A DNA stretch of 64,000 bases from contig NC_081850.1 of assembly GCF_963259705.1 (NCBI RefSeq), positions 34,687,799-34,751,798 on the forward strand, given 5' to 3'. A program made the position numbers and the translations under genes. Below the pieces are notes generated by a model that was not told the origin of the DNA, made no database searches, and saw only the letters and a program-made list of their open reading frames with translations. Within the stretch, counting starts at the first letter, position 1. Each line of letters starts with the position of its first letter. Origin of the DNA: Myotis daubentonii (Eukaryota; Chordata; Mammalia; Chiroptera; Vespertilionidae). Of the stretch, positions 34,515-47,049 are shown one piece after another.

Positions 34515-35965
34515 CCAATTTATTTCTTTTTTAAATTCTTTATTGTTCAAAGTATTACATATGTCTTCTTTGCCCCCCATTGACCTCTCCCTGCCCATTC
34601 CCGCCCCCCCCCCCCAGCACAGGCCCTCACCACCTACTGTCTGTGTCCATTCGTTATTCTTATATGCATGCATATAAGTCCTTTAGTTGATCTCTTACTC
34701 CCCACCCCCCCAATTTCCCCTGCTTTCCCTCTGAAGTTTGACAGTCTGTTTGATGCTTCTGTGTCTCTGGATTTATTTTTGTTCATCAGTTTATGTTGTT
34801 CCTTATATTCCACAAATGAGTGAGATCATGTGATACTTATCTGTCTCAGACTGGCATATTTCACTTAGCATAATGCTCTCCAGGTCCATCCATGCTGTTG
34901 CAAATGGTAAGAATTCCTTCTTTTTTACGGCAGCGTAGTATTCCATGGTGTAGATATACCACAGCTTTTTTATCCACTCATCTGCTGATGGGCACTTAGG
35001 CTGTTTCCATAGCTTAGCTATGGTGAATTGTGCTGCTATGAAGATAGGGGTTCATATATCCTTTCTGATTGGCATTTCCGGTTTCTTGGGATATATTCCT
35101 AGAAGTGGGATCACTGGGTCAAATGGGAGTTCCACTTTAATTTTTTGAGGAAACTCCATACTGTTCTGCTCAGTGGCTGCACCAGTCTGCATTCCCACCA
35201 GCAGTGCACAAGGGTTCCTTTTTCTCCACATCCTCACCAGCACTTGTTGTTTGTTGATTTGTTGATGATAGCCAGTCTGACAGGTGTGAGATGGTACCTC
35301 ATTGTCATTTTGATTTGCATTTCTTGGATGATTAGTGACTTTGAGCATGTTTTCATATGTCTCTTGGCCTTCTGAATGTCCACTTTCGAAAAGTGTCTAT
35401 TTAGGTCCGTTGCCCATTTTTTGATTGGATTGTTTATCTTCCTTTTGTTAAGTTGTATGAGTTCCCTATACATTTTGGAGATTAAACCCTTACCGGATGT
35501 AACATTGGCAAATATGTTCTCCCTTGCAGTGGGCTTTCTTGTTGTTTTGTTGATGGTTTCTTTTGCTGTGCAGAAGCTTTTTATTTTGATGTAGTCCCAC
35601 TTGTTTATTTTCTCCTTAGTTCCCATGGTCCTAGGAGATGTAGCAGTAAAGATATTGCTACAAGATATGTCTGATATTTTTCTACCTATGGATTCTTCTA
35701 AGATTTTTATGGTTTCCTGTCTTAGTTTAAGCCTTTTATCCATTTTGAGTTTATTTTTGTTTATGGTGTAAGTTAGTGGCCTAGTTTTATTTTTATTTTT
35801 TGCATGTATCTGTCCAATTTTCCCAGCACCATTTATTGAAGAGACTGTCTTGACTCCATTGTATTCTCTTGCCTCCTTTGTGAAATATTATTCGAGTGTA
35901 ATGGCTTGGGCCAATTTCTGGTTTCTCTGTTCTATTTCATTGGTCTATATGTTCTTGTGCACTGT
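34515..35965 (-). repeat. L1 retrotransposon, 5'-truncated, relatively young
   Basis: In reverse: the ORF2 C-terminal part and a 3'UTR, with T-rich (poly(A)) text at 34515-34545. The 169-codon frame at 35743-35234 reads [36 protein letters not shown] and [16 protein letters not shown], diagnostic of the ORF2p C-terminal region. It then breaks. Intact stretches of this length suggest a bat-lineage L1 younger than those at 24.5 and 17.6 kb. Truncation near 35965 removes the endonuclease and RT, so it is immobile. Confidence 0.93.
35234..35743 (-). pseudogene. L1 ORF2 C-terminal fragment
   Basis: Longest open stretch of the truncated L1. It covers only the region after the reverse transcriptase and has no start of its own; the Met is internal to the parental frame. 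Confidence 0.85.
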
Positions 35966-36018
35966 GGTTATTTTCATTCATTTACTTACTTGAAAAGAAT
36001 TTAGAATCATGGGTTAAC

Positions 36019-36019
<1 letters not shown>

Positions 36020-36056
<37 letters not shown>
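36020..36056. repeat. (AC)n microsatellite
   Basis: About 18 units, lying about 60 bp from the L1 truncation point. The following 650 bp show nothing assignable. Confidence 0.95.
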
Positions 36057-36058
<2 letters not shown>

Positions 36059-36714
36059 CAGACAATCTTGGAATCATAGGCAACTTCTAGACTTTGCATT
36101 GATCTGTGTTTTACACGCCCTCGCTTTTGCAGTTCTGTTAACATGGTCTAGTCTTTCACAGTTCTTGCTAAAGTCATTTCTAATTCTTTTTATGATTTTG
36201 TTGCTATTTAATATAGAGTTATACATTTAACAGTATTGTTTGGAAGAGCTGATATATAAAACAACTACTTAGTAATTTCATTTTGTAACCAGTGTTCTTT
36301 CTCAGCTCTCTACGTGGTGTAAGTTTTAAATTGATGCTCTTGATTCTTTCAGGCCCACAATCAAACCACCTCCTTTCTCATATTTAAACCTCTTATTTAT
36401 TTTCATGCTTCACTACCTTGGTTAGAACTCTGAGAACAATGTCAATTAATAGAGATCAGGGCAAACTCTTTAGTTGGTGTTATTTTCAACTTTAAATTAA
36501 TTTCAAACTTAAGCCCCATATTGACTTTTTGGTCATTACAAATATTCCTTATTGTATTAAAGACTTACCCCAGATTGCTAAAAGGCTTATTTTAGTGAAA
36601 GCTTTTTGTTTTTTTTCTCTTGCACTTTATTTTCTGTATTGATAAAAGGAAGTACATATTTTCCTTCAACATGTTAAAATGATATTAATATTAATGACTA
36701 GAGGAGTTGTTAAT

Positions 36715-36930
36715 CATAGGGGACCTAGAGCCAGAATGCCTGCGTTCAAATCCTGTCTCTACCATATAAGAGCTTTGTAAAGGTGGTATTTTTCTGCTTA
36801 TTATCTCATTTACTCCCTTGTAAAGTGAAGATTAGGGTAATAAGCCAGGGTTGTTGTGAAGATTAGATGTTAATGTATATAAAGTTCTTAGAACAGTGTC
36901 AGATACCTGGTAAATATGAGCATCACCATC
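36715..36930 (+). repeat. MIR relic
   Basis: CCTGCGTTCAAATCCTGTCT, then AAGTGAAGATTAGGGTAATA, TTGTTGTGAAGATTAGATG and GAACAGTGTCAGATACCTGG: a nearly full-length MIR. Confidence 0.88.
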
Positions 36931-36961
36931 ATTTTTTTTTGTTGAGTTTGGACTAACCTTA

Positions 36962-37173
36962 TCTATAATAATAAAAGCATAATATGCTAATTAGACTGGA
37001 AGTCCTTCCGGACAACCTTCCAGATAACGCCGGGGCTGCGAGGGAAGCCCGGGTCCGGGTGCCTGCCAGCAGCCTGAGGGAAGCCCAGGTCCCCGTGCCA
37101 GAGGGAAGCCGGTGCCGGCAGCTGGGGGAAGGAAGGCCTACTCTTGCACGAATTTCGTGCATCGGGCCTCTAG
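36962..37173 (+). mobile_element. Short Helitron, 212 bp
   Basis: TCTATAATAATAAAAGC start, hairpin TGCACGAATTTCGTGCA, CTCTAG end, host A before and T after. Internal GGGAAGCC-type units are duplicated relative to its sister at 47.8 kb. Confidence 0.95.
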
Positions 37174-37809
37174 TATTGCCATATTATGCTATTATTTTAT
37201 GTATTATGTTATGAATAAAAAGCATAGTTATGGAAAGTTTAAATAATATTTCTAAAGAGATAAAGTTAATAAGTGTTCTAACCAAGATTTAAACCAAGGT
37301 CATCTCCATCCTCCCTCCATACTCATAATGGAATTTAATATTTATTTGGGGAGTATCATTGTCAAGTTTATTATTGCCTTATATTGGCTTTGTAAATGAT
37401 TTAGGCAGTATACCATCTTTTCTGGACCAGTTTAAGTAGCATAGAAACTACCTGCTCCTCAAATGTTTGATAAAATATTGCTTGTAGACCATCTGGGATC
37501 TTTAATTTCTTTGAAGGAAATTCTAAAGTGCTTCAAAAATGTTCTCAGAGCCCAAAGAGTCTTGGGGAACCAACATTTAGTGACTGTTTTGTGCTTAAGG
37601 GATTGTTCTGGGGATTGTTGGGTAAAAAGACATGAATAAGGCATCCGAAGGAGTTTACTGAGCGTTAGATAGGACTGGTTCAAAAAGAGCAGATAAACAC
37701 CGTATGCAAGAAATTAAGATAATGAAAGGAAGCTATGCTTAATCAATTATTATGGGCTAGAGTGATCCCATACCCCTTATGGATCAGGTGGGGTATGAAG
37801 CAGGCTTTT
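37174..37809. other. Unassigned sequence
   Basis: Nothing recognised. Confidence 0.3.
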
Positions 37810-37825
37810 AAGAGTAGCTAAGATT

Positions 37826-38050
37826 GCCCTAGCTGGTTTGGCTCAGTGGATAGAGTATCAGCCTGCAGACTGAAAGGTCCCAGGTTCTATTCCGGTCAAG
37901 GGCACATGCCAGGGGTTGTGGGCTCAATCCCCAGTAGGGGGCATGCAGAAGGCAGAAAATTAATGATTCTCTCTCATCATGGATGTTTCTATCTCTCTCT
38001 CTCCCTCTCCTTTCCTCTCTGAAATCAATAAAAGTATATTTAAAAAAAAT
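37826..38050 (+). repeat. Ves SINE with 16-bp target duplication
   Basis: Complete head, body, pyrimidine tract and A-rich tail. AAGAGTAGCTAAGATT occurs perfectly on both sides (37810-37825 and 38051-38066), so the insertion is comparatively recent. Confidence 0.97.
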
Positions 38051-38066
38051 AAGAGTAGCTAAGATT

Positions 38067-38495
38067 AAGTAGTAAGAGAAGGGGATATGAACCCCTGCTT
38101 GCCTTGAAAGCAGGATTTCAGAGCTCATATATTGAGAAAACTTGACATGCCTTTGTCCTTTTCCCCTTCCTTTTTCTGGTCATAGGGAGCAACAGAATGC
38201 AGAGCAATGAGAATAGACTTTGCAGCAGTCCAGATGGAAGGGAGCTTACGCAAATCCCCCAGTAACTCTGAGCCTCAAGTTTCCCATTTATAGGATGAAC
38301 ATAAGGAACCCCACCTCATGCTACAGCAGTGAGGAACAAATGAGGTACAAGGTGGGAAAATGCTCAACAAAGGCAGGTAGTTGCCCAGTTGCCCCACTTC
38401 TCTTTGTTACAGGCAACTGTTAATCAGTCAAAATGGCAACAGGAATTGCAGCAACTCGAAAGTGGCGCGGGGAGAGAAGGGGGTCCTAATACGTG
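38067..38495. other. Unassigned sequence
   Basis: Nothing recognised. A 64-codon frame spans 38381-38575. Confidence 0.3.
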
Positions 38496-38499
38496 GTGG

Positions 38500-38640
38500 C
38501 AGGAGAAGGTCTGACTTTGGGTGGTGGGCACACAGTGCAATATACAGATTTTGTAACACAGAAACCCACACCTGAAACCTACCTGTTCATGTTGACCAAT
38601 ATCATCCCAATAAATTTAATTTAAAAAAATAAAAAAAACA
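38500..38640 (+). repeat. L1 3'-end fragment with A-rich tail
   Basis: GGGCACACAGTGCAATATAC, CACACCTGAAACCTACCTG and ATCATCCCAATAAATTTAAT follow the L1 3'UTR ending and run into an A-rich tail. Confidence 0.7.
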
Positions 38641-38649
38641 TTTAAAATT

Positions 38650-39075
38650 CCTCTTCCAGTCGCCCTATACATTTGGTGTATTAGCACCCATTCCTCCACC
38701 TGCACACCACGTGGGACTGCTTACTCCTCATTTCCAGGTCTGCCATATTCATTCATGACATGTTCATTCACTAGCCTTTTAAAGAGGCTGTTCCCTTTGT
38801 TTGGAATGACCTTTTCCTCTTCTTTCCTTTCTGTTGAAAGCTCTTATTTTTCTTCCAAGCCTCGAGTCCAGTGTACTGCCTCCTATGAGGGATCTCCCAG
38901 ACAGAATGAGTTGCTTGTTTCCCTGGGGTACCACCGCATTTGAACAGATCCCTTCCCCTTGCACTGCAAGCTCTCTCAAGGCTGTGTCTACAGTTTGTTT
39001 GTTTTTGCATGTTCCCCTATTGCCAATCAACAGTGACTGGCTTACAGCAGATGCTCATAAGTGTTAGCTGGGTAT
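38650..39075 (+). repeat. L2 relic
   Basis: GCTGTTCCCTTTGTTTGGAA (hallmark), then GAGGGATCTCCCAGACAGAA, GTGACTGGCTTACAGCAGAT and GCTCATAAGTG, in L2 order. Confidence 0.8.
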
Positions 39076-39811
39076 GCATGCATGAATGAATTCCCACACC
39101 AAGCCTTGCAGACATCTGGTTCCACCAGATCAGCTGCAGGGCAGAAACAAAAATGAATCTCTAGAACAGCTCTTGACAGCCAAGTCATTATTTTATTCTC
39201 TTTCATTGGAAGCTCCCACTTTTTTGTTGTTATAGCTGGGGAAACCACATCGGAGCAATTATCCCCGACTGAGTGAATTCAAGTGGATAGTTTATAATCT
39301 CTAGAAACCACAAGGAGAAAGCTGATGATCTGAGGAAACGCTACCCAGAAAGACTGTAGATGCCATAATATTTAGCTTCCCCGAAGAGACATTCACAGTG
39401 AAATTAAATTTAAATCTCAGAGAAGCCGCTCGTTCAAGGAAAGCAGGGAAAACTTTACATTCTTATGAAGAAATGAGGAAGTGAACTTTTTCTTGACCTC
39501 ATATCATAATTGGAAAAACATTTTATAAACCGGAAGATCTAAACCACTTGTCGGAGTGGAAAAAAATACAGTCTGCTAAAAATACCATGTGTTTGATTGT
39601 CCCTTTCACATCTGTACTGCTCTGAGATTTCATGCTCTTTGTTTTATATAATTTAGGAAGCCACCAAGATTTTATGATCGTATTGATTCAGTTGGTTAAG
39701 TCAATAAACATTATCAATCATAAACTACGTGCTGAACACTGTGCTGGGAACAGTAGACATGAATTTCATAGGAAGGTGTTGAGATTTTTAAAGGAACAAG
39801 ATCTGCTAATC
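39076..39811. other. Unassigned sequence
   Basis: AATAAACATTATCAATCATA and GAACACTGTGCTGGGAACAG near 39703-39755 are an L2/MIR-type fragment. The rest is unassigned. Confidence 0.3.
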
Positions 39812-40023
39812 CAGCGGTTCTCAACCTGTGGGTCGCGACCCCTTTGGCGGTCGAACGACCCTTTCACAGGGGTCGCCTAAGACCATCTTGCATAACAGAT
39901 ATTTACATTACGATTCATAACAGTAGCAACATCACAGTTATGAAGTAGCAACGAAAATAAACTTATGGTTGGGTCACAACATGAGGAACTGTATTTAAAG
40001 GGCTAGAAGGTTGAGAACCACTG
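39812..40023 (+). mobile_element. SPIN-type hAT element, well preserved
   Basis: CAGCGGTTCTCAACCTGTGG start, GGTTGAGAACCACTG end, same 212-bp structure as the 9.9-kb copy with few differences. No matching 8-bp flanks are seen, so one flank may be altered. Confidence 0.94.
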
Positions 40024-41100
40024 TTTTCCTGGGATTCTAAGTAACCATGGGTTCTCTGGCTGCTTGTCCCCGTCCTGCCTAGAGAAATTCCTAGGGGAGC
40101 CGAAGGATTACTCAGACAAGCGTTGCAAATAAATTTCAGGGAACAGTGGGTTCTTAGAGAAGCTGTTAGGGGAGTGACATACTCTTTCATTAAAGGCAGA
40201 ATGAAATGTTACTTCCTTCTGATCTGAGAATATTGGTCACAGAGGTGTTTAAATTTTCATTATGGAGTTGGTTTCAGTGTTTATTTGTTCTTTCTACTGT
40301 GATCATGTGTGGGGAGAAGGATGTGGAAGGAAAGAGGGAATTGTTTACAAAAATGAAGCTGACTCAGAGGCTAGAAAGATGAGCTCAGTTTGTCCTTTTA
40401 CTTTGTTTTTAACAGCGGGTATGGCGAATAGGCTTTATGTGTCTGAGCTGGGATGGTGCTGATGGTGGTTCCAGTCAAATTGACTATTCACAGTCCCTGC
40501 TGTGCACCAGGTCCTCCAGGGGAAGCAAAGATAAGGAGGACACTCTGCCCTTGGACAGTCTGGCCAAATGGATAATAAGAATGGGGCACAAATGGAAAAT
40601 AAGCTACGTACTGTAAGGAAGGTACAGAGTGCTATTGGGTTAGTGAGGTGAGGGAGGAAACCTAGGCCAGTTGTGGGGCAGCCAGGAAAGGTGCCATTTG
40701 AAGTGGACATTAATAAATTAGGTAATATTTTTGGTGGCAGAAGGGGCGCTTTGTCACTTCGGAAGTCCCGATCTTTTATTTCACATTTCTTCAGGCACCA
40801 TAATTATAAGCCCCTTCGGAGAGTAGCTGGTAGTTTGGCTTTATAGTTTCAAGTAGGAGAGTCTGTCCTTTCATATTCAGTGGGGATTATTGGAAGGTTT
40901 GAGCAGAGCATTGCAATGACTTCACATGCTCTCCCGTTAATGTAACCTGACAGCTTGGAAGAGTGTGAACTCATTTTCAATTGCAGGAGCAGGTAACAGA
41001 GGAGAGATGGTCGCAGTTGTCCAGTTAAGATGTAATGAAACCATAGGATGAACAAGGCCAGGGGACTCAGGTGAAGAGTTCCTAAACTTGACAACAAAAG
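40024..41100. other. Mostly unassigned, possible L2 fragment
   Basis: CCTGCTGTGCACCAGGTCCT followed by TTGGACAGTCTGGCCAAATG (40497-40570) suggests an L2 in reverse. The remainder is unassigned. Confidence 0.35.
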
Positions 41101-41114
41101 GTGGTTCATAAAAA

Positions 41115-41575
41115 AAAAAAAAGATTGATAGATTGGATGTCGTCAAAGTTTAAACTTTTGTCCTGTGAAATTTTGTTAAGAGAAAGAAAAGACAAAGCTA
41201 CAGAATGGGAGAAAATATTTGTAGACCACATATCTGACAAAGGACCAGTATCTAGAATATATGAAGAACTTTCAAAGCTCAATAGTAAAAAACAAAAACA
41301 ATCCAATTTGAAAATGTGTAAAAGACATAAACAGGCATTCACTGAAGAGGATATACAGGTGGTAAATAAGCACATGAAAAGATGTTCCGCATCATTAGCC
41401 ATCAGGAAAGTGCAAGTTAAACCCACAATGAGGCATTACTACACAGCTATAAGAATATCTAAAGGAAAAAATGATGACAATCCAAATATTGTCAAGGATG
41501 TAGAAAAAATGACTCATTTGTCTATTGCTGATGGGAATATTAAGTGAAACAGAATTTGGTAGTTTCTCATAAAAC
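41115..41575 (+). repeat. L1 ORF2 C-terminal relic
   Basis: The 148-codon frame 41101-41547 reads KLLSCEILLRERKDK, EWEKIFVDHISDKGPVSRIY and NKHMKRCSASLAIRKVQVKP, clearly the ORF2p C-terminal region though diverged. It starts in a short A-run and has no promoter or start context, so it is a relic that happens to remain open. Confidence 0.85.
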
Positions 41576-41649
41576 TATAGTGTAATTTATCATCCTTCTA
41601 AAAGTTCAGGAAAATGATATTCACATAAAGATGATTAACAGGAAAGTTC

Positions 41650-42620
41650 TGAGGTCAAATCCCAACAGTTACTATAAGAAAAAAGGGGAAAAGGGGCAAA
41701 ATAACAGTCCTACCAACAATAAAAGCATGCTAGAAAGACATGGTACAAAAATATTTCTGTAAGATTTATTTGCAAAATAAATTTAGAGACATTAAGAAAA
41801 TTATACAGGACATGAAAGAATAACATCAATCAGAATTAGGAGAACTCAATGAAATGACAGAATTTAAGAAATAATTAGAAATAAAATGTATATTAAAAAT
41901 GAAATAATTTTTAGAAGTGAAAGCTAAATTAGAAGGAATAAAAAATACATCAAATAAAGAAGAAAAAATAGGAAAGTTTTAAAATGTAAAAGGAAATGTA
42001 AAAAGAGATAAAATGGATTCAAAAGAAAGTTGCAAATGTTGAAGATAAACAAAAAAAAATTCCAACACACACATAAGAGTCTCTGAAGCAGACATCAGAA
42101 AAGAAAAAAAACACACAAAAAAACAAGAAACAACCAAAACAAATACTAAATTAATAATTAAGAAAATTTTATTGAAATAAATTGAAAACATATATTGAAA
42201 AAATGTACTTTATACCTGAAAATACTGGCCTAGAATGACCAGCATAACACACATTCTGGTAAAAATTACTGGCCTTTAAAGAAAGGGAAACATCTTTTGG
42301 ATATCTAGACAATTTGAGCATATTATTGTAAGAGAGAAATTAGATTATCACTAGACCTTTTGATGCTATGTGTGAGAATAAAATAGCGTAACATATTCCA
42401 TTGGAATACCATAAGATCTGAAAGAAAAAACGTGTTAGCCAGGGATTTTATATCCAGAAAACCTGACCTTCAAAAACAAGAAGACGAAGACAACTATTCA
42501 TGTACAAGAATCTGGGGAATATTTTTCCAATGACTCTTCCTAAGGAATCTTGTAAAGGATTTGTTCAGTGAGCCCTTCCTAAGATTCTGCTAGAGAACAA
42601 CTTTGGACATTCGAAATGAC
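41650..42620 (+). repeat. A-rich old LINE-like sequence (L1M/HAL1 style)
   Basis: Strongly A-biased plus strand with ORF1-like fragments and AGGGATTTTATATCCAGAAA, a motif I associate with HAL1/L1M ends. Low certainty. Confidence 0.45.
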
Positions 42621-44030
42621 TAGAGAGACAAGTACATGGAACTGTTGGTGGGCACTAAATTGTTATTAAATGAGGGCCCAAAGGGGATAGTATTACTATG
42701 TAATGGCTGTATGATTTGGTTGTGTAGACTTGGTAAAATTAAAAATCAAAATGTAGAGGAAGGGGGATAACATTTGTAAACAAAACAAAACAAAAACCCC
42801 CATCAAACTCAAAACCAAAACCAAATGACCAGACAACTGTTATTCTGAAACTAATGTCCTAAGAGCGTTTTTCCCCCCATCACTCTGACTCTCTCACATA
42901 TGGTAGCTACCCCAATTCGCAATTCTAAAACCTTTTCCAAATCCCTTCCTTTTTCTGCTTACCTTCCCGTTCTTTTCATTTCTCTTCTGCTATTAACATT
43001 GGGCCCATTTCAATCTGAAAGAATTTATCCATTTTCAGTTTTCTTTACTATCATTACTCTAGCTAGCAAAATCCTAGAAACTAATCTTTCAAATACAGAA
43101 TTCTCCTTACCAGGTAGAGGAGAGGAAGAAGCTGTGAATATATATTACTATTTTGTCATATCTCATAGGAGATTGTTATTAATGTGATCAGTATTGGTGC
43201 CTAATTTTAATATTAGTTATCTTTTTTAAAACCATAATCATGTTCTTTTTAACACTCATTTTCTGAGGTTAAATTTACTAAAAATAATAACTGCACAGTT
43301 ATCCATATGATTTACTCTCATGTATATATGTGCTGCCTGTACCATCATTTTTTAGTTACCTGTTTCTAGGAAACACGTTGCTTAGGTAGACTAACTTCCT
43401 ATTTCTAGATAGGAAAATATTACAGGGTCACCTAGCAAAGACTTGGCATAAATGCCATATTGCTAGGTCATAAGTACTCTCTGTCCATGGATTTATACAT
43501 AAAACTGTATTTTAGAACTTCTGTTCTAGACCATGCCTGATATATAATATTCTCAGTCAGTGTTGTGTAGTTTTCTTATGGAGATTGAATTTCTGCATTT
43601 GCATAGGCTGAAAGGAGAGGGGTATATGTAAGGAGAAGTAGGGCATTTTGTTATTAAAGTCAAGGGCAATTCTCTTGACCTTACCCTGAGGCATTTTCCA
43701 GGGTTACCTGTGTGTACTTGTGAATGGGTAGGTCCTGGATTTCTCTGTGTACCGTTATAAGTTTTGTCAAATGAGGCTGAAGTGGAGGATAGAGCAAGGC
43801 ATCTGGATTCACCATGATTATCATTTTCTTTGAGAGTCCTTTCGGGGAACTAGTGGCTTTTCCTCAAGGAGGGAGTGACATAGCTCTAGGCTTTCCTAAA
43901 GTGGACTAAATTTTGTGCACAGGAAGTTATTCTGCTTGTTACTTTGTTGCCACCAGCAGAGTAGGACTTGCCCTATGAAGAAGCAGCAAAGAGTGTCACT
44001 GATGAGAATCAAGTTCAAAAGCACAATTAC
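42621..44030. other. Unassigned sequence
   Basis: An A/C-rich stretch at 42780-42830. A 95-codon plus frame (42900-43187) has no recognised family. No clear repeats. Confidence 0.3.
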
Positions 44031-44036
44031 AGTAGC

Positions 44037-44173
44037 TCTGGCCAGTGCAGCTCAGTTGGTTGGAACCTCGTCCCATACACAGAAAGGTGGTGGGTTCAAT
44101 TCCCAGCCAGGGCACATACCCAGATTGTGGGTTTGATCCCCAGTTGGAGTGTGTGTGAGAGGTAACAGGTTGA

Positions 44174-44241
<68 letters not shown>

Positions 44242-44262
44242 ATAAAAACAAACAAACAAAAA
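44037..44262 (+). repeat. Ves SINE with expanded (CT)n
   Basis: Head CTCTGGCCAGTGCAGCTCAG, middle with GTTTGATCCCCAGTTGGAG, then an uninterrupted (CT)n at 44178-44237 grown from the SINE pyrimidine tract, and ATCAATAAAAACAAACAAAC. Confidence 0.93.
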
Positions 44263-45060
44263 TAAAACCAAACAATAAAACCATGCCCTTAGGTGAGGAT
44301 TAAAAAAAAAAAGCCTAATGATAGTAAATACACAGAAGCAGCCAGCCTTCTGTGCCACTGAAGAGATGAAATGAGATGTTTGGCAAGGGTGTAGTTATTA
44401 TTATTATTATTATTACTAGTAATAATAACTTGATAAATGCCCTATACCTTGGTATAATGTACATTGAAAATGTATTTGATTTTTGAATATTCTCAATAAA
44501 CACATTTACCTCTGAATGTATTAGTACCTGATTTTAGCCATAAAAAAATAAAAAATAAAGAAAATGGTCTCCACACCATCCCTGTTTTTCCCAGTGTTGT
44601 AGTATTTCCTGGTCTTGGATTTATATATGTTCCTTAATTTTTTAGTGCATTCCCTCATTTTTCTAACATAAATTCTTTAAATTTAAAAAGACGTATTTCT
44701 AGATTAATATGATATTCTCCTCTAAAATAGCTGCATTTTCTTCTTGATCCCATTTGTTAACAGGAATCATTTATAATATTTTTATGTACTAACATGGTCA
44801 AGGTCAGGATAGCAAATCAGCACAAGAAGTTTTTACATTAGCAAACAAAAATGTAAGAAATCATTCATTTCTATGAATGATTTAAAAACAGAGAATGAAC
44901 ATAATGATTTTATTTATTATATTAAATAAATATTTTAAAATGAATGAAGTACCAGCTAATATCTGGTAAATAAAAAAGTGTAAAGAATAGTGATACCCAC
45001 CAAGAATGAGAATGTGGTGAAGAATGTTAGTGATAGTAGTATGTCTTTTGCTTGTTTGCT
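44263..45060. other. Unassigned AT-rich sequence
   Basis: Contains a (TTA)n run at 44396-44415. No gene signal. Confidence 0.3.
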
Positions 45061-45064
45061 TTTT

Positions 45065-45560
45065 TTTTAACCAAATGAATAGCTTTCTTGTCTTTTCTAA
45101 TTAGAAAAATAAGTAGTCACTTAGAAAATTCAAACAAGGCAGACAAATAAAAATGACCCCAAATCTCTCCATCCAGAGGAAACAACTAATGACAGTTTGG
45201 TGTATATCTTTTTAAACAACTTTCTACAAAAATAAACACAATATTAAATTGCTACAAAAATATTACACATGCTGTTCTGCAACCTGAACACAGATGTATC
45301 ATGTTTAATTTAACCAACCGTGTAAGTGATGGACTCTTAGCTTTAATATACACATCCTTAAATATACATCCATTCACAATTGATAAAGTACATCCTGGAA
45401 GGACTGTTATGAGTAGAACGTCTAACAAAGAGTACATAGATTTTAAATTTTAAACTATATGGCCAAAATACATTTCAGGAATATAGAAATTTACATTCTT
45501 AGTAATGGCACTCAGTGACTTCTCACAGCCTTTCCAATGTTTGATACAAAATTTTTTAAA
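45065..45560 (+). repeat. Ancient LINE-derived sequence
   Basis: Same old repeat style as 28.6 kb but in the opposite direction (AACAAGGCAGACAAATAAAA, GCTGTTCTGCAACCTGAACA). Family uncertain. Confidence 0.4.
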
Positions 45561-46060
45561 ATTTTGCTATTGACATTTCCCAGTTGTCAATTGCCTACTG
45601 ACCCCTTACTAACTTTTTAATAGGGATGTTTATTTCTTCTTATATTTTAGAGCTAATTGTATATTGGGAATATTAAGTCATTGTTATGTATGTTGAAAAC
45701 ATATGCCTAGCTTATTGCTTTTCAACTTTGTTTCAAGTATTAAAAATTTTTTTCCACAGGTATATTTTAACATTTGAAGTAGTTCCCAATACTTTCTGGA
45801 TATAATGGCATACTTAAAAAGACTTCCCCCACCATATTTAAAAAGAAAATAGGGAGAGAATAAAGAAAAGAGGATGTATGGCTAAGCATTTTGCAATTTA
45901 TGAAGGTAGGAAAAAACAGCAACTCAATGTATACCCTAATTAAATCACAAACAAACAACAACAAAAGAAAAAATTCAAGTCTATCTGGTTAAGGAGGATT
46001 GAGTAATACATTTTTAAACTTACCTATTCTGGGGTGGGATGCAATTAATACATGGAGAAA
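45561..46060. other. Unassigned AT-rich sequence
   Basis: Nothing recognised. Confidence 0.3.
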
Positions 46061-46064
46061 TGCT

Positions 46065-46195
46065 TTCACTAATTCAAAAAATATTAAGTATTAGATACTG
46101 TGCTAGGCTTTGATGCAGAGAGGGAAAAAAAAGAGAGAATGAACCCAAAAATAAAGTGAAATTGCCCTGCTCACAAAGAGCACACAGACTGTAAT
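46065..46195 (-). repeat. L2 3'-end relic
   Basis: AATTCAAAAAATATTAAGTA, then AGATACTGTGCTAGGC and CTCACAAAGAGCACACAGAC, the L2 3' end in reverse. Confidence 0.6.
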
Positions 46196-46667
46196 ATTCG
46201 TGTTTGTACAAGGGGCTGAGGAAGACCAGGATCTCCTTCATCCTATCTCATCCTACTCCAAAGCCATAAGAAAAACAATTGGTAAATGCTAATAATCCCA
46301 ATTTCTTGAAAAAATATTTCTTGTGACTTTAAGAAAACAGATTGTTTCAGAGAGCCCCAAACTCCCTTCTGCATCTGCATTCACGGCTGCCACCCTGCGA
46401 GGAGACGTTGATGCCTTAGAGACACTGACTGGGCTGTAATAACAACCTGTAACCATGTTTTATGCCAAGAAAATGTTTACAAAACATCTGCACTATTTAA
46501 CCAGCCAAGATGTTTCATGAAAAATATCTGTGAATGCCTCCATCAGGAGGTACTCATTCATATGAAGTAGTGGTTAAAAATATTTGAAAACATTTAATCA
46601 TCTTAACTCTGTGTGTGTTTTTTGAATGTGTGTGCACAAATGTGTAACATTGGAATTTTATAAACAG
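46196..46667. other. Unassigned sequence
   Basis: Nothing recognised. Confidence 0.3.
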
Positions 46668-46957
46668 CTAGAGACCTGGTGCACAAAATTTGTGCACTGG
46701 ACGGGGGGCTCCCTCAGCCTGGCCTGTGCCCTCTTGCAGTCTAGAGGTAGGAGAGGCTCCTGCCAACGCCGCTGACCCACCAGCTGTGAGCCTGGCTCAG
46801 GGCTTCTGGCTGAGCAGCACTCCCCCTGCAGGAGCTCACTGACCACCAGGGGCAGCTCCTGCATTGAGTATCTGCCCCCTGGTGGTCAGTATGCATCATA
46901 GCGAATGGTCATTCTGCCATTTGGTCAATTTGCATTTTAGCCTTTTATTATATAGGA
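46668..46957 (-). mobile_element. Non-autonomous Helitron
   Basis: CTAG plus hairpin GTGCACAAAATTTGTGCAC at the left, GACCACCAGGGGCAG and CTGCCCCCTGGTGGTCAG inside, 5' end TCCTATATAATAAAAGGC (minus strand) at 46957 followed by T. The host base before CTAG is G rather than A, probably a mutation. Confidence 0.93.
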
Positions 46958-47047
46958 TTATGTTTTTAATTATAATTCAATTTAATACACATACTGTAAT
47001 TGATTTTGTAAAGGAGAATGGAAGACATTAAAGATAAGAGCTAAGAA

Positions 47048-47049
<2 letters not shown>

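Noticed and set aside
41101..41547. 148-codon frame as a host gene
   Set aside because: Its residues follow the L1 ORF2p C-terminal region; it is a truncated retrotransposon relic.
44052..44284. (RE)n-containing frames
   Set aside because: They translate the (CT)n tract of a Ves SINE on the minus strand.
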